Shown here: positions 53,101-64,000 of the stretch, in pieces
How positions within the stretch are numbered: position 1 is the first letter of the stretch
How the letters are laid out: every line of letters starts with the position of its first letter
From: Lagopus muta
Taxonomy: Eukaryota; Chordata; Aves; Galliformes; Phasianidae
Assembly: GCF_023343835.1 (NCBI RefSeq)
Contig: NC_064433.1
Coordinates: forward strand, 180,437,777-180,501,776
Direction of reading: 5' to 3'
Length of the DNA stretch: 64,000 bases
The notes under the pieces: generated by a model
What the model was told of the DNA's origin: nothing
Databases searched by the model: none
The model's input: only the letters and a program-made list of their open reading frames with translations
Made by a program: the position numbers and the translations under genes

Positions 53101-54560
53101 GTTACCTTTTTAAAGCCATGGTCTCTCCTCACAATCAAAGTATTAAGAGAAATACTATTCATGTGCAATGAATTGCTGTTCAGCCATAGCTTTTCATTTT
53201 GAAGCAGTGTTTCCTTGCTTTCCCTTCTTTTACTTTTGCTTTGCTGTTATGACAACAGCTGTTCAAACAGGCCCACTTTTTTCTCTCCCTCAGATTTTTC
53301 AGTAGGTAACACAAAATCTAAGGCATCCAGAACTGAAATGCAAGACTAGTATACATAATAAACAAATACATTATCAGACCAGTACACCACTGTGAACGGT
53401 GCAAAACTGTGCTATAGAAATGTCTGAGATAACAAATCACCTCAGAAAAGACAGATAGGTAAGGCACTACAATGCAATCAAAAAATGCTGATAGCTGAAG
53501 ACACTCATTCCATACATTTTAGCTTACAGCTGTAATATCTACACGAAGACCAACTGATAAGTTGAAAGATACAGTACAGTACACATTATAATCCTATTTT
53601 AGCTGTTTAGTAAATATTAGGTTCCTGTTTTTGTAAGATTTGGAAGACAGTAATGGATCCAATAATAACAAATACACCAAATAATGATTTCAAAATATCT
53701 TCCACTGGGAATCTCTGTATCAGTTGGAGTTTCAGAAAAGCCTCCAAGATGTTCACTTTAATCTTTTTCTTTCTTTAAACAAATTAAGGCTTTCAAGGAA
53801 GCTTCTCCATACAGCGTCCCAAATTTTAATACAACACCATTCGATTCCAGTCACAAAGAAGTTGCTTTTATTTTCTGCACTGGCAGTAAATACTTTGACA
53901 AGGCAGCCTTTAATTAATAGCCTAAGTACAGGTCTACTGCATCCTTAGTAGAAGCAACCTTTCTTTACCTCTTTCAAGTTTCAGTGTATTTTTTTTTTTT
54001 TTTCCTCTTCAAGTACACAGAACCTAAGTTTCCCTAATGGTGAAGGTAGGAGTCATTATCTTACAGTGACAGAAGCAGAGGGAGGTACAATTAATGATGG
54101 AAAACACAATGGAGTTCATATAAAACTAAACCAATAAAAAAAAATAGGGCCTTCACTGCAATATAAGTTTGAAGATAATTTTCAGAATGATGAGAATGTC
54201 TATTTGCCTTTATTAAATCCCTGAGAAACCAAAGACATATTCAATGAATTATAAAATGTATTTATAAAATAATAATGAAAAGTCAGAGGAAAATGAAAGC
54301 TAATTAAAAAATTATTAAGGTGAATCAAAATCTTTGTGTAACACGCATAAAATAAATTGGAATCACACTTAAGGAAAAAAGATGATTTAACTTAAGTGCA
54401 TAACAAGATATAATCCATGTTTTCCGGTAAAATTCATATTACAGTAAAAACAGAAAACGTGCTTCATTTGAGATTTGAGCAGAAGCTTGAGAAGCACAAC
54501 AGCCTGATCAAGAATTTCTTTAAACAAAATAGTATTATATATTTCACATCATAAATTTAT

Positions 54561-54608
54561 ATCAAAATAATAATAATCAATATAATAATAATCAAAAGTA
54601 ATAATCAT
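54561..54608 (+). repeat. AT-rich simple repeat (ATA/ATC triplets)
   Basis: Irregular runs of AATAATAATAATCA type, a low-complexity patch. Confidence 0.7.
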
Positions 54609-55724
54609 TATCTGGTCATCTGTGACTGATTTCTGTTTTTGCTAACAACAAAAAACCCAACATAAGTTACAACCTAAGAACACAGTTAAATATCTATTGC
54701 AAAGGTCTGCTTTAATAAGCTTTCCCTCTTGGACAGTAAAATTTTTTCTACGTTGTAAACAATTCAATCATAAATCAAATGCACAACACTGTCAACAGTC
54801 TGAACAATGAAAAAGGAAGATTTCTATCATGGTGATATAATGCAGCACATTTGTCAATAGTTAGCTGGAGTAATATATGGAAATTCTGGAATGTTTTCTG
54901 AATTTGCCTGGTTAAAAACCATACATTACTGTTACTTAGCAGTAATTTCATCTGTTACACTATTTCCACTTTGTATGGAAGGTGTACTCCACAAGGAAGC
55001 CTGTACTCTAATCTTAAATTCTTATTTTAAGAAAACACAGAAGTAAGGAAATTCTTACAACCAAATAATGGACAGAAGTCACCAACTGTTACTCTTGAAG
55101 ATTATAAGCAAAGCTGACACACAGTAGGAGAAAGCCATAAGTTATGCTTTTTATTAATGACTATAATAATGTCAAAAGACACAGGGAACTAAGCCCAACT
55201 CTAATAATATGACCAAATAACATCTGAATATGCATTATCACTTGCTACTATACATTTTCAGACTTGTTTGTTCATAGTTTGAGCCATTTCTGCAGTAGAC
55301 AATTAAGTAAAATTAAGCACTAACCAAAATAAATGATTTGCATAACAAGAATCTTATGAATACTTCAGGAACTTCCATTGGGTAGTTTCTCTAGAAAAGT
55401 TTATGACTAGAAATCATGTTCCTCCTCAAATCTTCTTTCTGAATATAAATCAACACTAATGTTGAAATTTGTGTCATATACCACCAGACAAGACTGTCAA
55501 AAACAAATGATCTTTGTTTCATGTCTGGAGCCAACATTAGACTGGTCACTTCTGAAAAAACTTTCTACAGAAATTCAAAACACTACACTTGTGTCCTTCA
55601 ATATTAATTTATAGTGGGCAGATAAATACATCACTTCTATCTCTCTGTCAATATAACTCTCCTGTCAATTCAAGTACTTTAACTAAAGATATTTCTACCT
55701 AAATGTAAATGTCTGGATGCTGAA

Positions 55725-57503
55725 ATTGTAAGGGACCAGCTGTATCAGCTCACTGCTCCTAAATCCACAGTGCCTGATGGGATTCACCTCAGAATGCTGA
55801 AGGAATGAGCAGACTTTATATCTGGACACTTCTCAACAATTTACCAGAGGCTGTGGAATTCTGGGGAGGTCCCCACTGACTGCAAGATTGTGAGTTACAC
55901 CCACCTGCAGAAAGGGCATAAGAGAAGACCTTGTTAGCATAAACTCAGTCTCTGAAGATGTTAAGGAGAAGATTGTCCTGGAGCACATTGAAAAGTGTTT
56001 AAAGATAAAGCTACTGTAATGCAGTACAATGGAAAGCATAACCAAGACAGAGTAGCAAGGTACCAGGCTTCAGCGAGTGAGGATTTGCTGAAACACAACA
56101 GTCATAGGCACAGAAATAAGAAAAAGAAGCTGCTTCCCTTCAGAAGGCCTCAGGTATGCAGGATTCTCCAGAGAGATACACTCATCTCCACTGTAACCCT
56201 TAAATAAGGTCAGGGAAGGGGTGGATCCTGGCTCTACCCATTCCATTCACTGCCCTGGGTTGGCCTGCCTTCCTACCACGTGCTCAAGCACTATTTTAAG
56301 GCATGACTTCACATTTCTACTACAACAGCCAACGAGGTTTCATCAAGGAAAAGTAATTTCATCTCCTACGGTAAGGTCACCTTCCTGGTAGATAAAGGGA
56401 AGGTAGTGGATGTAATCTTCCTGGATTTTAGGAAGGTCTTTGATGCTGTCCTTCCTCATGGCATTCCTTCTGGACAAACTGTCCAACCAAACAAGTTTAC
56501 ATGACACTGGGTCATGAACTGGTTGAATAGTAGAGCTCAATGGATTGCAGTGAATGGGGCTATACCTGGCTGGAAGTCACAAGCACCAGTCCCCAACGTG
56601 TAATTCCAGAGACAGTGCACTTCAGCACTTTTACAGTGTCTGGGTGCAGGAATGGAACACAGCCTCAGCAAGCTTACTGGCAATGCTAAGCAGGGAGATG
56701 CTGCCAACTCTGCAGGGAATAGAGAGATCTAGACGGACAGGAGCAGAGAGATCCAGATGGGCAGTCAACAGTGGCATGAAGCTCAACACAGATAATGCTG
56801 GGTACTGCACCTGGGACAGTGCAATGCCAGACACAAATACCTACTGGGAGACAAGTATCCAGAGTGTCTGTAAAGCAGCTCAGCAGTAAGGGATTGGCAC
56901 TGGCGACAGCAGCTCAGCATGAGTCACAGGGTGCCCTGGCAGCAAATTGCATTCTGGGGAGCATTAAGCACAGCATAGCCAGGCAGTCAAAAGAGGTGAC
57001 TCCTGCTATATTTAGTGTTTGTGTGACCTCATCTCTTCTGTGTGCAGTTCTAGGCACACAATCTAAAAATATTAAGATATTTGAAAACATCCACTGGAAG
57101 GCAACAAAGCTGGTAAAAAGGCTGGAGGGCATGTCCTGTGAGGACAGGTAGATGTCACCTGAGCTGTCCAGTTTGGATGAGGCCAAGAGGCAACCTCAAT
57201 GCTCTGCAGCAGCACAAGGAGGGGAAGCAGAGAGAGGTGCTGCGTTCCGTTCCCAGAACCAATGGCAGGATGGGAACAACACAGAGCTGAGTCATGGGAT
57301 GACAGACTGGGCGGTAGGAGTGTTCCTATATTGTTAGGGTGGCCAGAACTGGCTTCCTAGACATATGACTGATGTCCATGTTTGTCAGTGTTCAAGAAGC
57401 ATTTTGATAATGTTCTTATTAATGTGCCTTAACTTTTGGTTAACTCTGAAGTGGTCAGGCAGTTGCATTCAATCTTTGAAGCTCCTTCCAACTTCTGTAT
57501 TCT
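55725..57503 (+). mobile_element. long decayed CR1 LINE (RT domain to 3' end), antisense in DYNC2H1 intron
   Basis: The longest CR1 copy here. It starts in the early reverse-transcriptase region (CCTGATGGGATTCACCTCAG, GAATTCTGGGGAGGTCCCCA), continues through AGCCAACGAGGTTTCATCAA, GATGTAATCTTCCTGGATTT and GGTCTTTGATGCTGTCCTTC, then the C-terminal part (GGCAACAAAGCTGGTAAAAA, CATGTCCTGTGAGGACAGG), ending TTGAAGCTCCTTCCAACTTC. Many stops, frameshifts and indels; the segment that should carry the catalytic F/YADD box appears deleted around 56590-56690. About 300 bp (56016-56316) does not fit CR1 and may be a later insertion. Inert and old. Confidence 0.85.
56016..56316. other. non-CR1 segment inside the long CR1 copy
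   Basis: CR1 text breaks off at about 56010 (TTTAAAGATAAAG) and resumes at about 56322 (ACAACAGCCAACGAGG). The segment between is flanked by CTACT on both sides (56011-56015 and 56317-56321), which could be a 5-bp target-site duplication. I do not recognise the family. Confidence 0.4.
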
Positions 57504-57974
57504 AAATCCTGAACTTTCTCTTCTTTCTTGATTGACAAAACTGTTGTCAGACTATGCATCCTCTAAATTATCCCCTTGTAAAACAGGAGGAGGCAGACAT
57601 TTTCTGTATTTGAAGACTAGTCTTTTAACTTCTACATTATCTCTATGAAATTGGTTCTCTTACTCTTTTGTACATGTCTCTCCACCAGATTGAAGGTTAT
57701 GCCTTTACTTAGATAAATCTGAGTGTCTTTTTATCCTCCACAGTTCATCACAAAGACACTACCGATTGGAATCTAAGGCCATTGTAAAGTACATAACAAC
57801 TTTACTCAGTATTTTTAACTTAATTATGAAGTTACAGACTTCAAATTGCTTTCTCTGCTGTTTTCATTTTAACAAGCTTCATCATACAAATTCTAACTAC
57901 TATAATGCAATACATACGATATACTGCGTCACTGAACACCAAAATACTGAGTTAAAATGACTCTTTAAAATTAC

Positions 57975-58064
57975 CTGTATGGCAAGTGCTCGAGCTACAA
58001 GACTTCTAATATATTGTAAAGGATCTTCTGGACCTTCCCACTTGCTTTGCCATGTGAGGGGACA
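57975..58064 (-). CDS. DYNC2H1: DYNC2H1 coding exon (fifth from the end), residues 71-100
   Basis: A 90-bp exon, phase 0 at both ends, with acceptor ccttttatttcag and donor CAG|gtaatt. It encodes 30 residues, beginning CPLTWQSKWEGPEDPLQY and ending LVARALAIQ. The WEGPEDPLQY segment is a strongly conserved landmark at the start of the dynein heavy-chain C-terminal domain of DYNC2H1. It follows the exon ending at 61097 and is separated from the next exon by the largest intron here (14.2 kb), which holds two CR1 elements and a possible cryptic exon at 48120-48300. Confidence 0.96.
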
Positions 58065-58518
58065 CTGAAATAAAAGGATACTTACTGAAAGAAAGTATTT
58101 CAAAACTACTTCATTTTAATCTAGTAATCTGAATGAAGTGAAATAACCTGGAAATAAAATATTTCTACAAAAGAAGGCACTACAAGTAATATAATAATGA
58201 AAGCATATAACCACTAATAGGAAGGTCTTCGTTTTGTAAATTCTTTATGGGACTCACAAAGATGGAGAACTTGCAAGAACCTCTACTATTCAATCAAGAA
58301 ACATCAGTAAGTTCCAAAAAAAAATAAAAAAGAATTGGCATAAAATACCATCTGGTAAAAACTGCATAGTACTACATAAGTTTAGTATTAAATATCTCAG
58401 TTTACACTGTTTAACATTTGCAGGTGGGCTTTCATTGAAGTTCCTGATCTAACTGCTATGCATTGAACAGATTTTCACAATTTGATCACAGGACTTCTTA
58501 TAAGAAGGTATCCTTTTG

Positions 58519-58640
58519 GCCCTGGGCAGCCTGGTCTAGCATTAAATGGGGAGATTGGTGGCCCTGCATATGGCAGGGGGGTTGGAGATTCATGATCCTT
58601 GAGGTCCCTTCCAACGCTCGCCATTCTGTGATTCTGTGAT
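58519..58640 (+). mobile_element. CR1 LINE fragment (extreme 3' end), antisense in DYNC2H1 intron
   Basis: CCCTGGGCAGCCTGGTCTAG, GGCAGGGGGGTTGGAGATTC, TTGAGGTCCCTTCCAACGC and two ATTCTGTG terminal repeats. Only about 120 bp, but the end is intact. Confidence 0.9.
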
Positions 58641-59000
58641 CTTTCAAAGTATACATCATGTCTACTTTATAGATAAAAAAGTTTTCGGACCTTTGAACAC
58701 AAATTCTGTTTATCTATAGAACAAGTTTATAAAGCAGTTTATATATTTGTACTTTAGATAAAGCTGCATGCTTTATTGCATAATTAGTTACTTTTTGAAT
58801 AGAGTAAACATTATCCTTCAATTTTTTCAGGCTCTTAATAGATACACATTTATGGACAGCTCACTTCACTGTCATTTAGAAGGCATTCAACTTACACTTA
58901 TAATATATCAATCTAAATTAATCTAAGTCAAAAAGAAAGATGTTAGCTAATTGTTAGTATGGAGGCATATTAACATTTCAATTTTGCATAAACAACAGTA

Positions 59001-59040
59001 ATTGTTGAAATCAGCTATTGAAATCAATTGTTGAAATCAG
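59001..59040 (+). repeat. short direct repeat, 26-bp spacing
   Basis: ATTGTTGAAATCAG at 59001-59014 and 59027-59040, with a related CTATTGAAATCA between. Probably a small local duplication. Confidence 0.75.
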
Positions 59041-61096
59041 ACTAACTGAAGTCATACATTTATTTTCACTTTTTTTTTTTTGTATTCTAGCAGCTTCTTC
59101 ACATGCTGTAATCTTAAAACTAAAGAATTTGTTCTTTTCAAATGTAAGTTTTTTTTTTAAATACTCCTTTATTAGCTAATTCACAACCACATTAAAATAA
59201 ACATAAGTGTAGAGAAAAAGCATTAAGCAAATCACTTCAGATGACAAATATACAGAGATCTAGTTGCTGTGATTACAAGAGACTGCTATTAGTCTCTCTG
59301 GAGAGCTGCTGAAAAGATTGCTTTATGGTCACAATCCAATAAAGTGATCTGTGTCAAGGTAAATGGTTAAGTACGCATAAAAAATGCCAGAAATACTTCA
59401 TTCAACAGATCAGGAAGCACTGAACTGATGCTTGGGAGTGATAAAAATGCACAGAATTGTTAAGTACATTTTTGTGCCAGTGATTGGCTTCATAGCTCCT
59501 GCTGCTTCCAATTTAAGGGTGCAACTCAAGCACACAAGGAACCCAAACTTGCTCAATGAGAAGAAATGTAACTATAAATACTAAGAAATGACCATTATAC
59601 ATTACATGTGTCCTTTGCATGTGTCCTTTACTGTGACTTGTACTTCAGCACCATTTTCAACCATGCAGTCAAAATGTGTTTAAAAAGACAATGAGACTGC
59701 TACATAAAAATGCTCATTTATCCTAATTGTATGGCTATTTTGCTCACAAATGCTGTTTTGTTAATCTAAAAAGACTAACTAATTTTTATTTTATTTAGAA
59801 ATTTGACAGATCAATAAATAACATAACATGATTTGAAGCAGGAGTTGTTCCACACATGCAGATAAACCAAATATTTGGGAATTACTTTCCATTGTAGAGG
59901 GAGTCTCAATATCTACGTATTATCATCAAGACAAATGATAAATTGCTACAGGTGGAAAAAAGCACTGAGTTTCACATGAATGTTTGAACTATCTTTGGAA
60001 TACAATTATTAAGCTATTACTGATAGTGTGTGGCAATTCGCAGACGCTAATTGTACTAGTTTATAAACAAGTCCATTTTGATGGATAAAACAGATCTATT
60101 AATTTCAGTTACTTTTCTCATAAATGAAGAATATAGGGCAATATGATAGGTTAATCTGATAGGTACATGCCTGGTGTGGTATGGCAGTAATCCATAATGA
60201 ATAGCTGCAGACTGCAGACTGTGATTATGACTGCGGTAAAACTTTATGAAAATCTAAAAATGGAGAATGGGGACAGATTTACATGTTTTACTGGCTAATA
60301 TATTTGACTTGTATAGAATGATTTCGTATTTGGAATGGAAATACTATCAAACAACTTCTAATCTTAGCGGATTTGTCTGTAAGAAAAAGCTTAATGAAAA
60401 TGTAATATACTCAGAAGCTTTTGCAAACAGTTGAAACAACACTTTTCTGGGCTTCATTCTATAAAGAACATGTTTCTGTTAGTTATTAAAGACCATAAAT
60501 ATTAGTAAATTAAATATTTATATAGATAACTCACACATATATATGCAACCTTTATACATACAGCTAACCAGAGGCTTTTTCAACGGATAATTTTTTCTTT
60601 CTAAGAGAAACATCAAAAAGGCATTCTGAAAACCGAAGGCCATCTGGAAGGTTTCCAGATAATGAATTTACTTATCTCCAAACAACATATAACTTATTTA
60701 GCAACAATATGTTAACCATAAGAGCTGCACAGATGTGCTTAAACTCCAAGATGTAAAATGGCTATGTTTTAATACTGGAAGTTGCTTGTGATGGCTTAAA
60801 AATAGCTGTTTGTAACATAGACAGCCGTTTGTTAAAGGAGAGAAATAACCTGCTCTACTCAGGGCCTTCAGACAGTATTGAACCTCCATGACACATCTGA
60901 GAATCCATTTTGAACTCTTAAGTATAATCACCTCCCAAAAGAATGTTTAAGAATCTCTGGAACTCACTGATCCATTTTAGAGTAACTGTTAATAAAAAAA
61001 AGCTTAGAATAAGTAGTGACATAAATATATGTACCAGAATATCACTGAGTTTTCATTTTCATCGCTTTAAATATAAACTTATGAAAGAGTACTTAC

Positions 61097-61306
61097 CTTC
61101 TGATTTATCAGAGCACTTGCAAGCCTTTGTACTTCAGAACTCAGTAATGAGGTACCTCTAATGACTTTACTTAAAGAAGCAAGTGACTGATGGACACTTT
61201 GCACAAGGCGAATAGCACTGAATTGTTCCAGAGTAATGAATGATAAGATTGGAGATCCTTGTTGCTCCACAGGAGGAGTCACCTTCTGATGAATCAGGTT
61301 AGAATT
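61097..61306 (-). CDS. DYNC2H1: DYNC2H1 coding exon (sixth from the end), residues 1-70 of the visible part
   Basis: A 210-bp exon, phase 0 at both ends. The acceptor is tctgttttag and the donor is AAG|gtaagt. It encodes 70 residues starting NSNLIHQKVTPPVEQQGSPI and ending LASALINQK, with the well-conserved stretch LVQSVHQSLASLSKVIRG in the middle. In the family this piece lies between the last AAA+ module of the motor and the C-terminal domain and is largely helical. It joins directly to the exon at 58064. No stop interrupts it, and its match to vertebrate DYNC2H1 is extensive. It is the most upstream exon in the window, so the start codon is far outside. Confidence 0.95.
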
Positions 61307-64000
61307 CTAAAACAGAACACATGACATCCAGTTAATAGACTGAGGGAGACTATGTTGTTATAGCACGTATTCTTTGTTTAATTTTCGATACCTCAAAAGA
61401 CCTTGGTATCTGTGAAGTAGTTCAGACATTCCCTTCTTCTGGAGACTGAATCAAAAATACACCACTTTCACTATTATCCCTGTGATACTCAGTGAAGGCA
61501 CCAACCTCAGGCAACTCTGTTCACCTCCTTAGTTTAAAAGCACTGGAATTCCTTAAAATTATTTATCTAAATCACTGTTAATGGTATTTATGCTAATATG
61601 CCAATATAATAATCAGTAGCATACTCTGCATAACAAGACTGCGTTGGTCAGTATGCACCACGTTGCAGATACAGCTTTTGCTCTGGTCAGACAACACAGT
61701 TATTTCATAAATTATGACAGGCAAAGCAGAGAGTTCATACACTTCATCCCAAAAAAACTGATTAGCAGGATCACTGTATCTCTTAGATACAAGATAGATA
61801 CAGTCATACAGAACTTGATTTTAGATAGATGCAATTCTATACATCTCTTTTTCTTATCACATTCATTTATTTCCGACGCCTGGTATTTATTATCTTGATA
61901 TAGAATAAGATGTCTTACTTAAGGAATTACATTTAGTAACAGGAAAATTGAAGCAATCTGTTTTATAATTAACAGTATAGATAGTGGGACTGTTCTATTA
62001 AGAAACAAACTGCATTTCAGAGTACAATACATTTCAAAAACTAAGCACACAGTTTTAATTTTTGTGTATCACAAAGAATAACCACATACTAAGTACAACA
62101 CAAACATATTTGTTACCAGTATTTATAAACCTTGCCCAGTTCCACATGGTATCTATTCACAGTGGAGTGAATATTAAACAGCAACAGAGTTTGCTTTGTT
62201 AAATTGTCCAGTAATAGTAGTGTGTTTCAAGCTGACAGTTACTGCATGTCTGCAGATCAACAGTGGAAACTTCTGTTACACTGCAAGAAGAATCCCTTCC
62301 CATGAGACAAAACCAGAGCCACTGATATCAACTACTGAGCAATTCTAAGAAAAGCTGTCTAGGAAGTTGTTCTTTGAGCAATAACAAAAGAGGAAAAAAA
62401 CAAAATTAAACCATAAAACAACCCAGGGACACAAGGGATGCAGAAAAAGCTTAAATGAATACAGCTCCTATGTAACTCACACGGTTGCACCTATAGGGCT
62501 GATGGCTCTCTGTAAAGAACTAATTGCCTGGACAAGGGTGTCTCTTTCTCTAAATCAGTAATGGCATCTTGCTACCCAAAACACACCGGATGTTTGCCTC
62601 CATAACCTTTCCCAGGAACTCTATCGGAACGCTCAACTACTAAGCATAACATAATGCTAACTGAAAAGACTAATAAACTTAACATTATGACTGATTGTAA
62701 AATGATGGATAAGGTCCTCCCCACACCATGAAAATGGTATACAACAAACTCACTGTTCAAAGTGTAAAAAACATACAGCATTTATAAAAGTCAAGTTTTG
62801 AATTTTGTCTTTACATGAACCCTGAAATCACAGTATGACTTTTACTTCGGTTCTTCTAAGGTGATAGTTCATTCAATAGTAAGAATATAGTTATGTGATT
62901 TGTGCTCCAGATCATATTTGATATAAAATACTTCTTGGTTCTGCAGCACAGTCCAATTGATCATTTCTTGTTGGAGTATTTAATTGCAAAAAGGGATAGA
63001 AAAAAAGACACTGCTTTGCTCAGTCTTTCACATATCCCATCTCCATTCACGACAAATTTCATGAAGTAGGAGGCCTCCAAGTTCCTCCATGCTGTCCATT
63101 ATATAACTGTCTCCTATGCCATGCATTCATTTTGTAATGCTTTCTCCTGGGAATTTGTTAAAAGAACCCATCTGTCACTTTTATAGCAAAATTAAACGTG
63201 AATACCAATATCAGCTTATACGTTTAACCTTCTATTACATTCCCTTAAAATCTATTATGTATATAACTCACATCAGCTTTAAAAATATTCTCATGACCTG
63301 CTTGGAAATTAAGATGAAGAACTTCTGAAGCATTGAGCGCTCTTTCCTAATGATAAGAAATTTGAAAACAGGTTCTAATCTTTAGCATTAAATGCTATAT
63401 AATACTACCAATATTAAATTAGATGTATTTTGAGACTTTCATCATTTTCCCTCGCTCCGTTCTATATTTGTTCCTATCTCTGTACAATGTAAGATTTTTT
63501 ACAGTCTCACCTAAGCTGCTCAAAGCTTTCCTGCACAATCTTCTGGAACTCAGCTTTTTCAACCCCTTGTATGTTCTGAAAGCCGTATCCTCAGAAATGT
63601 AACAGCTATAACGAAAATATATTTTCTGCATTTGATTAGTTCTGCATTTGATTCTAAATTCAGTTTCTTTTGTGGTGCTTCTTGGAATCTTTCATTGGTC
63701 TTTTGATGTACTTATTCGGCCCTCCTGTTTCTCTGGCTATTTGTTTAGATATAAAGGTTTTACTATGTATTATACAATTATTTCTTTGCTGAAAAGACAT
63801 GAAAGAATGGCTGCCTATTCCATTGATTTTCCTTGGTTAAAAAAGTAATGCTCTTTTCTTAAAGCTGAGGTTTCTATCCTTCAGATTAAAGAGCAGCAAC
63901 GCACTGATTTTCAATTGTCTTGTAGCATTTTGCAACATTATAAAAACAATTAGTTAACCTTCAGTTTACAAATACAGCAGAAGACAGAGCGCATGATTTT
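61307..64000 (-). other. DYNC2H1 intron, incomplete (runs off the window)
   Basis: At least 2,694 bp upstream of the exon ending at 61306. The preceding exon should end in sequence like the LWKKLNQ of known DYNC2H1; I searched the minus strand and found no such text. A short protein-like reading frame with a donor-like site lies at 63590-63511 but does not match DYNC2H1. Otherwise AT-rich unique DNA. Confidence 0.8.

Larger units (their letters stand above)
43801..57974 (-). other. DYNC2H1 large intron (14.2 kb)
   Basis: 14,174 bp, GTAATT...CTCTTAG. It holds a 27-bp tandem duplication (44904-44950), a possible cryptic exon (48120-48300), an internally deleted CR1 (49850-50152), an AT-rich ATA/ATC patch (54561-54608) and a long decayed CR1 (55725-57503). 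The block 52480-53110 is visibly less AT-rich than its surroundings and is unexplained. Confidence 0.9.
58065..61096 (-). other. DYNC2H1 intron (3.0 kb)
   Basis: 3,032 bp, GTAAGT...TTTCAG. It contains one short CR1 3' end (58519-58640, antisense) and a 14-bp direct repeat at 59001 and 59027. Confidence 0.9.
35010..64000 (-). other. DYNC2H1: DYNC2H1 gene, 3' part (six terminal exons, introns, 3' UTR)
   Basis: Span of the 3' end of the cytoplasmic dynein-2 heavy chain gene, read right to left. Six exons with canonical GT-AG borders join in frame to 255 residues plus TAA, out of about 4,300 residues in known vertebrate DYNC2H1. Introns in transcript order are 58065-61096 (3,032 bp), 43801-57974 (14,174 bp), 43381-43690 (310 bp), 39260-43298 (4,039 bp) and 35528-39142 (3,615 bp). 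The intron upstream of the first visible exon runs at least 2,694 bp to the window edge; I searched it for the expected preceding exon and did not find it. The product is the motor subunit that carries intraflagellar transport trains from ciliary tip to base. The recognition rests on the conserved C-terminal protein sequence, recalled from the family and not checked by alignment. Confidence 0.96.

Noticed and set aside
61307..64000. Search for the next upstream DYNC2H1 exon
   Set aside because: No minus-strand text like the expected VLNLWKKLNQ end was found; the exon is taken to be outside the window.
1..64000. tRNA, rRNA, snRNA, CRISPR arrays, bacterial operons or viral genomes
   Set aside because: None of the characteristic motifs (tRNA boxes with cloverleaf, spaced identical repeats, ribosome-binding sites) was seen; the DNA is plainly vertebrate.

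Overview
This is vertebrate, almost certainly avian, nuclear DNA. It is AT-rich and gene-poor, coding sequence is split by GT-AG introns, and the dominant interspersed repeat is the CR1 non-LTR retrotransposon with its characteristic short 3'-terminal repeats (ATTCTRTG-type) instead of a poly(A) tail. I see no bacterial, phage, plasmid or CRISPR content. The CR1 subfamilies look galliform-like, but the species cannot be fixed from the sequence alone.

Right half (about 35.0-64.0 kb, minus strand): the last six coding exons of DYNC2H1, the heavy chain of cytoplasmic dynein-2, the retrograde motor of intraflagellar transport. In transcript order they are 61306-61097, 58064-57975, 43800-43691, 43380-43299, 39259-39143 and 35527-35369. 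All have GT-AG borders, and they join in frame into 255 residues plus a TAA stop, ending in the conserved dynein C-terminal domain (GLLLEGCSFDG, then a final CGGNQDQWIQCGAALFLKNQ). A good poly(A) signal lies about 340 bases past the stop. Upstream exons, including the motor AAA+ modules, lie beyond the right edge. Introns are 3.0, 14.2, 0.31, 4.0 and 3.6 kb. Four CR1 copies sit in these introns, all antisense to the gene.

Left half (1-35.0 kb): intergenic DNA downstream of DYNC2H1. I found no convincing protein-coding exon. It holds about a dozen CR1 fragments in both orientations, from fairly intact copies (1-817 and 14448-15155, with long open C-terminal reverse-transcriptase frames) to heavily decayed ones. 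It also has a strong match to the CTCF consensus near 29.04 kb, a perfect 14-bp hairpin near 1.78 kb, and two poly(A)-signal-plus-A-tract signatures near 1.25 and 3.7 kb. In mammals the next gene on this side is PDGFD, transcribed towards DYNC2H1; I see none of its exons here.

I found no clear novel system. The items most worth checking are the CTCF-like site, a possible truncating cassette exon in the 14-kb DYNC2H1 intron, a roughly 300-bp foreign segment inside an old CR1, a short protein-like reading frame with a donor site near 63.5 kb, and the one-sided orientation of intronic CR1s.
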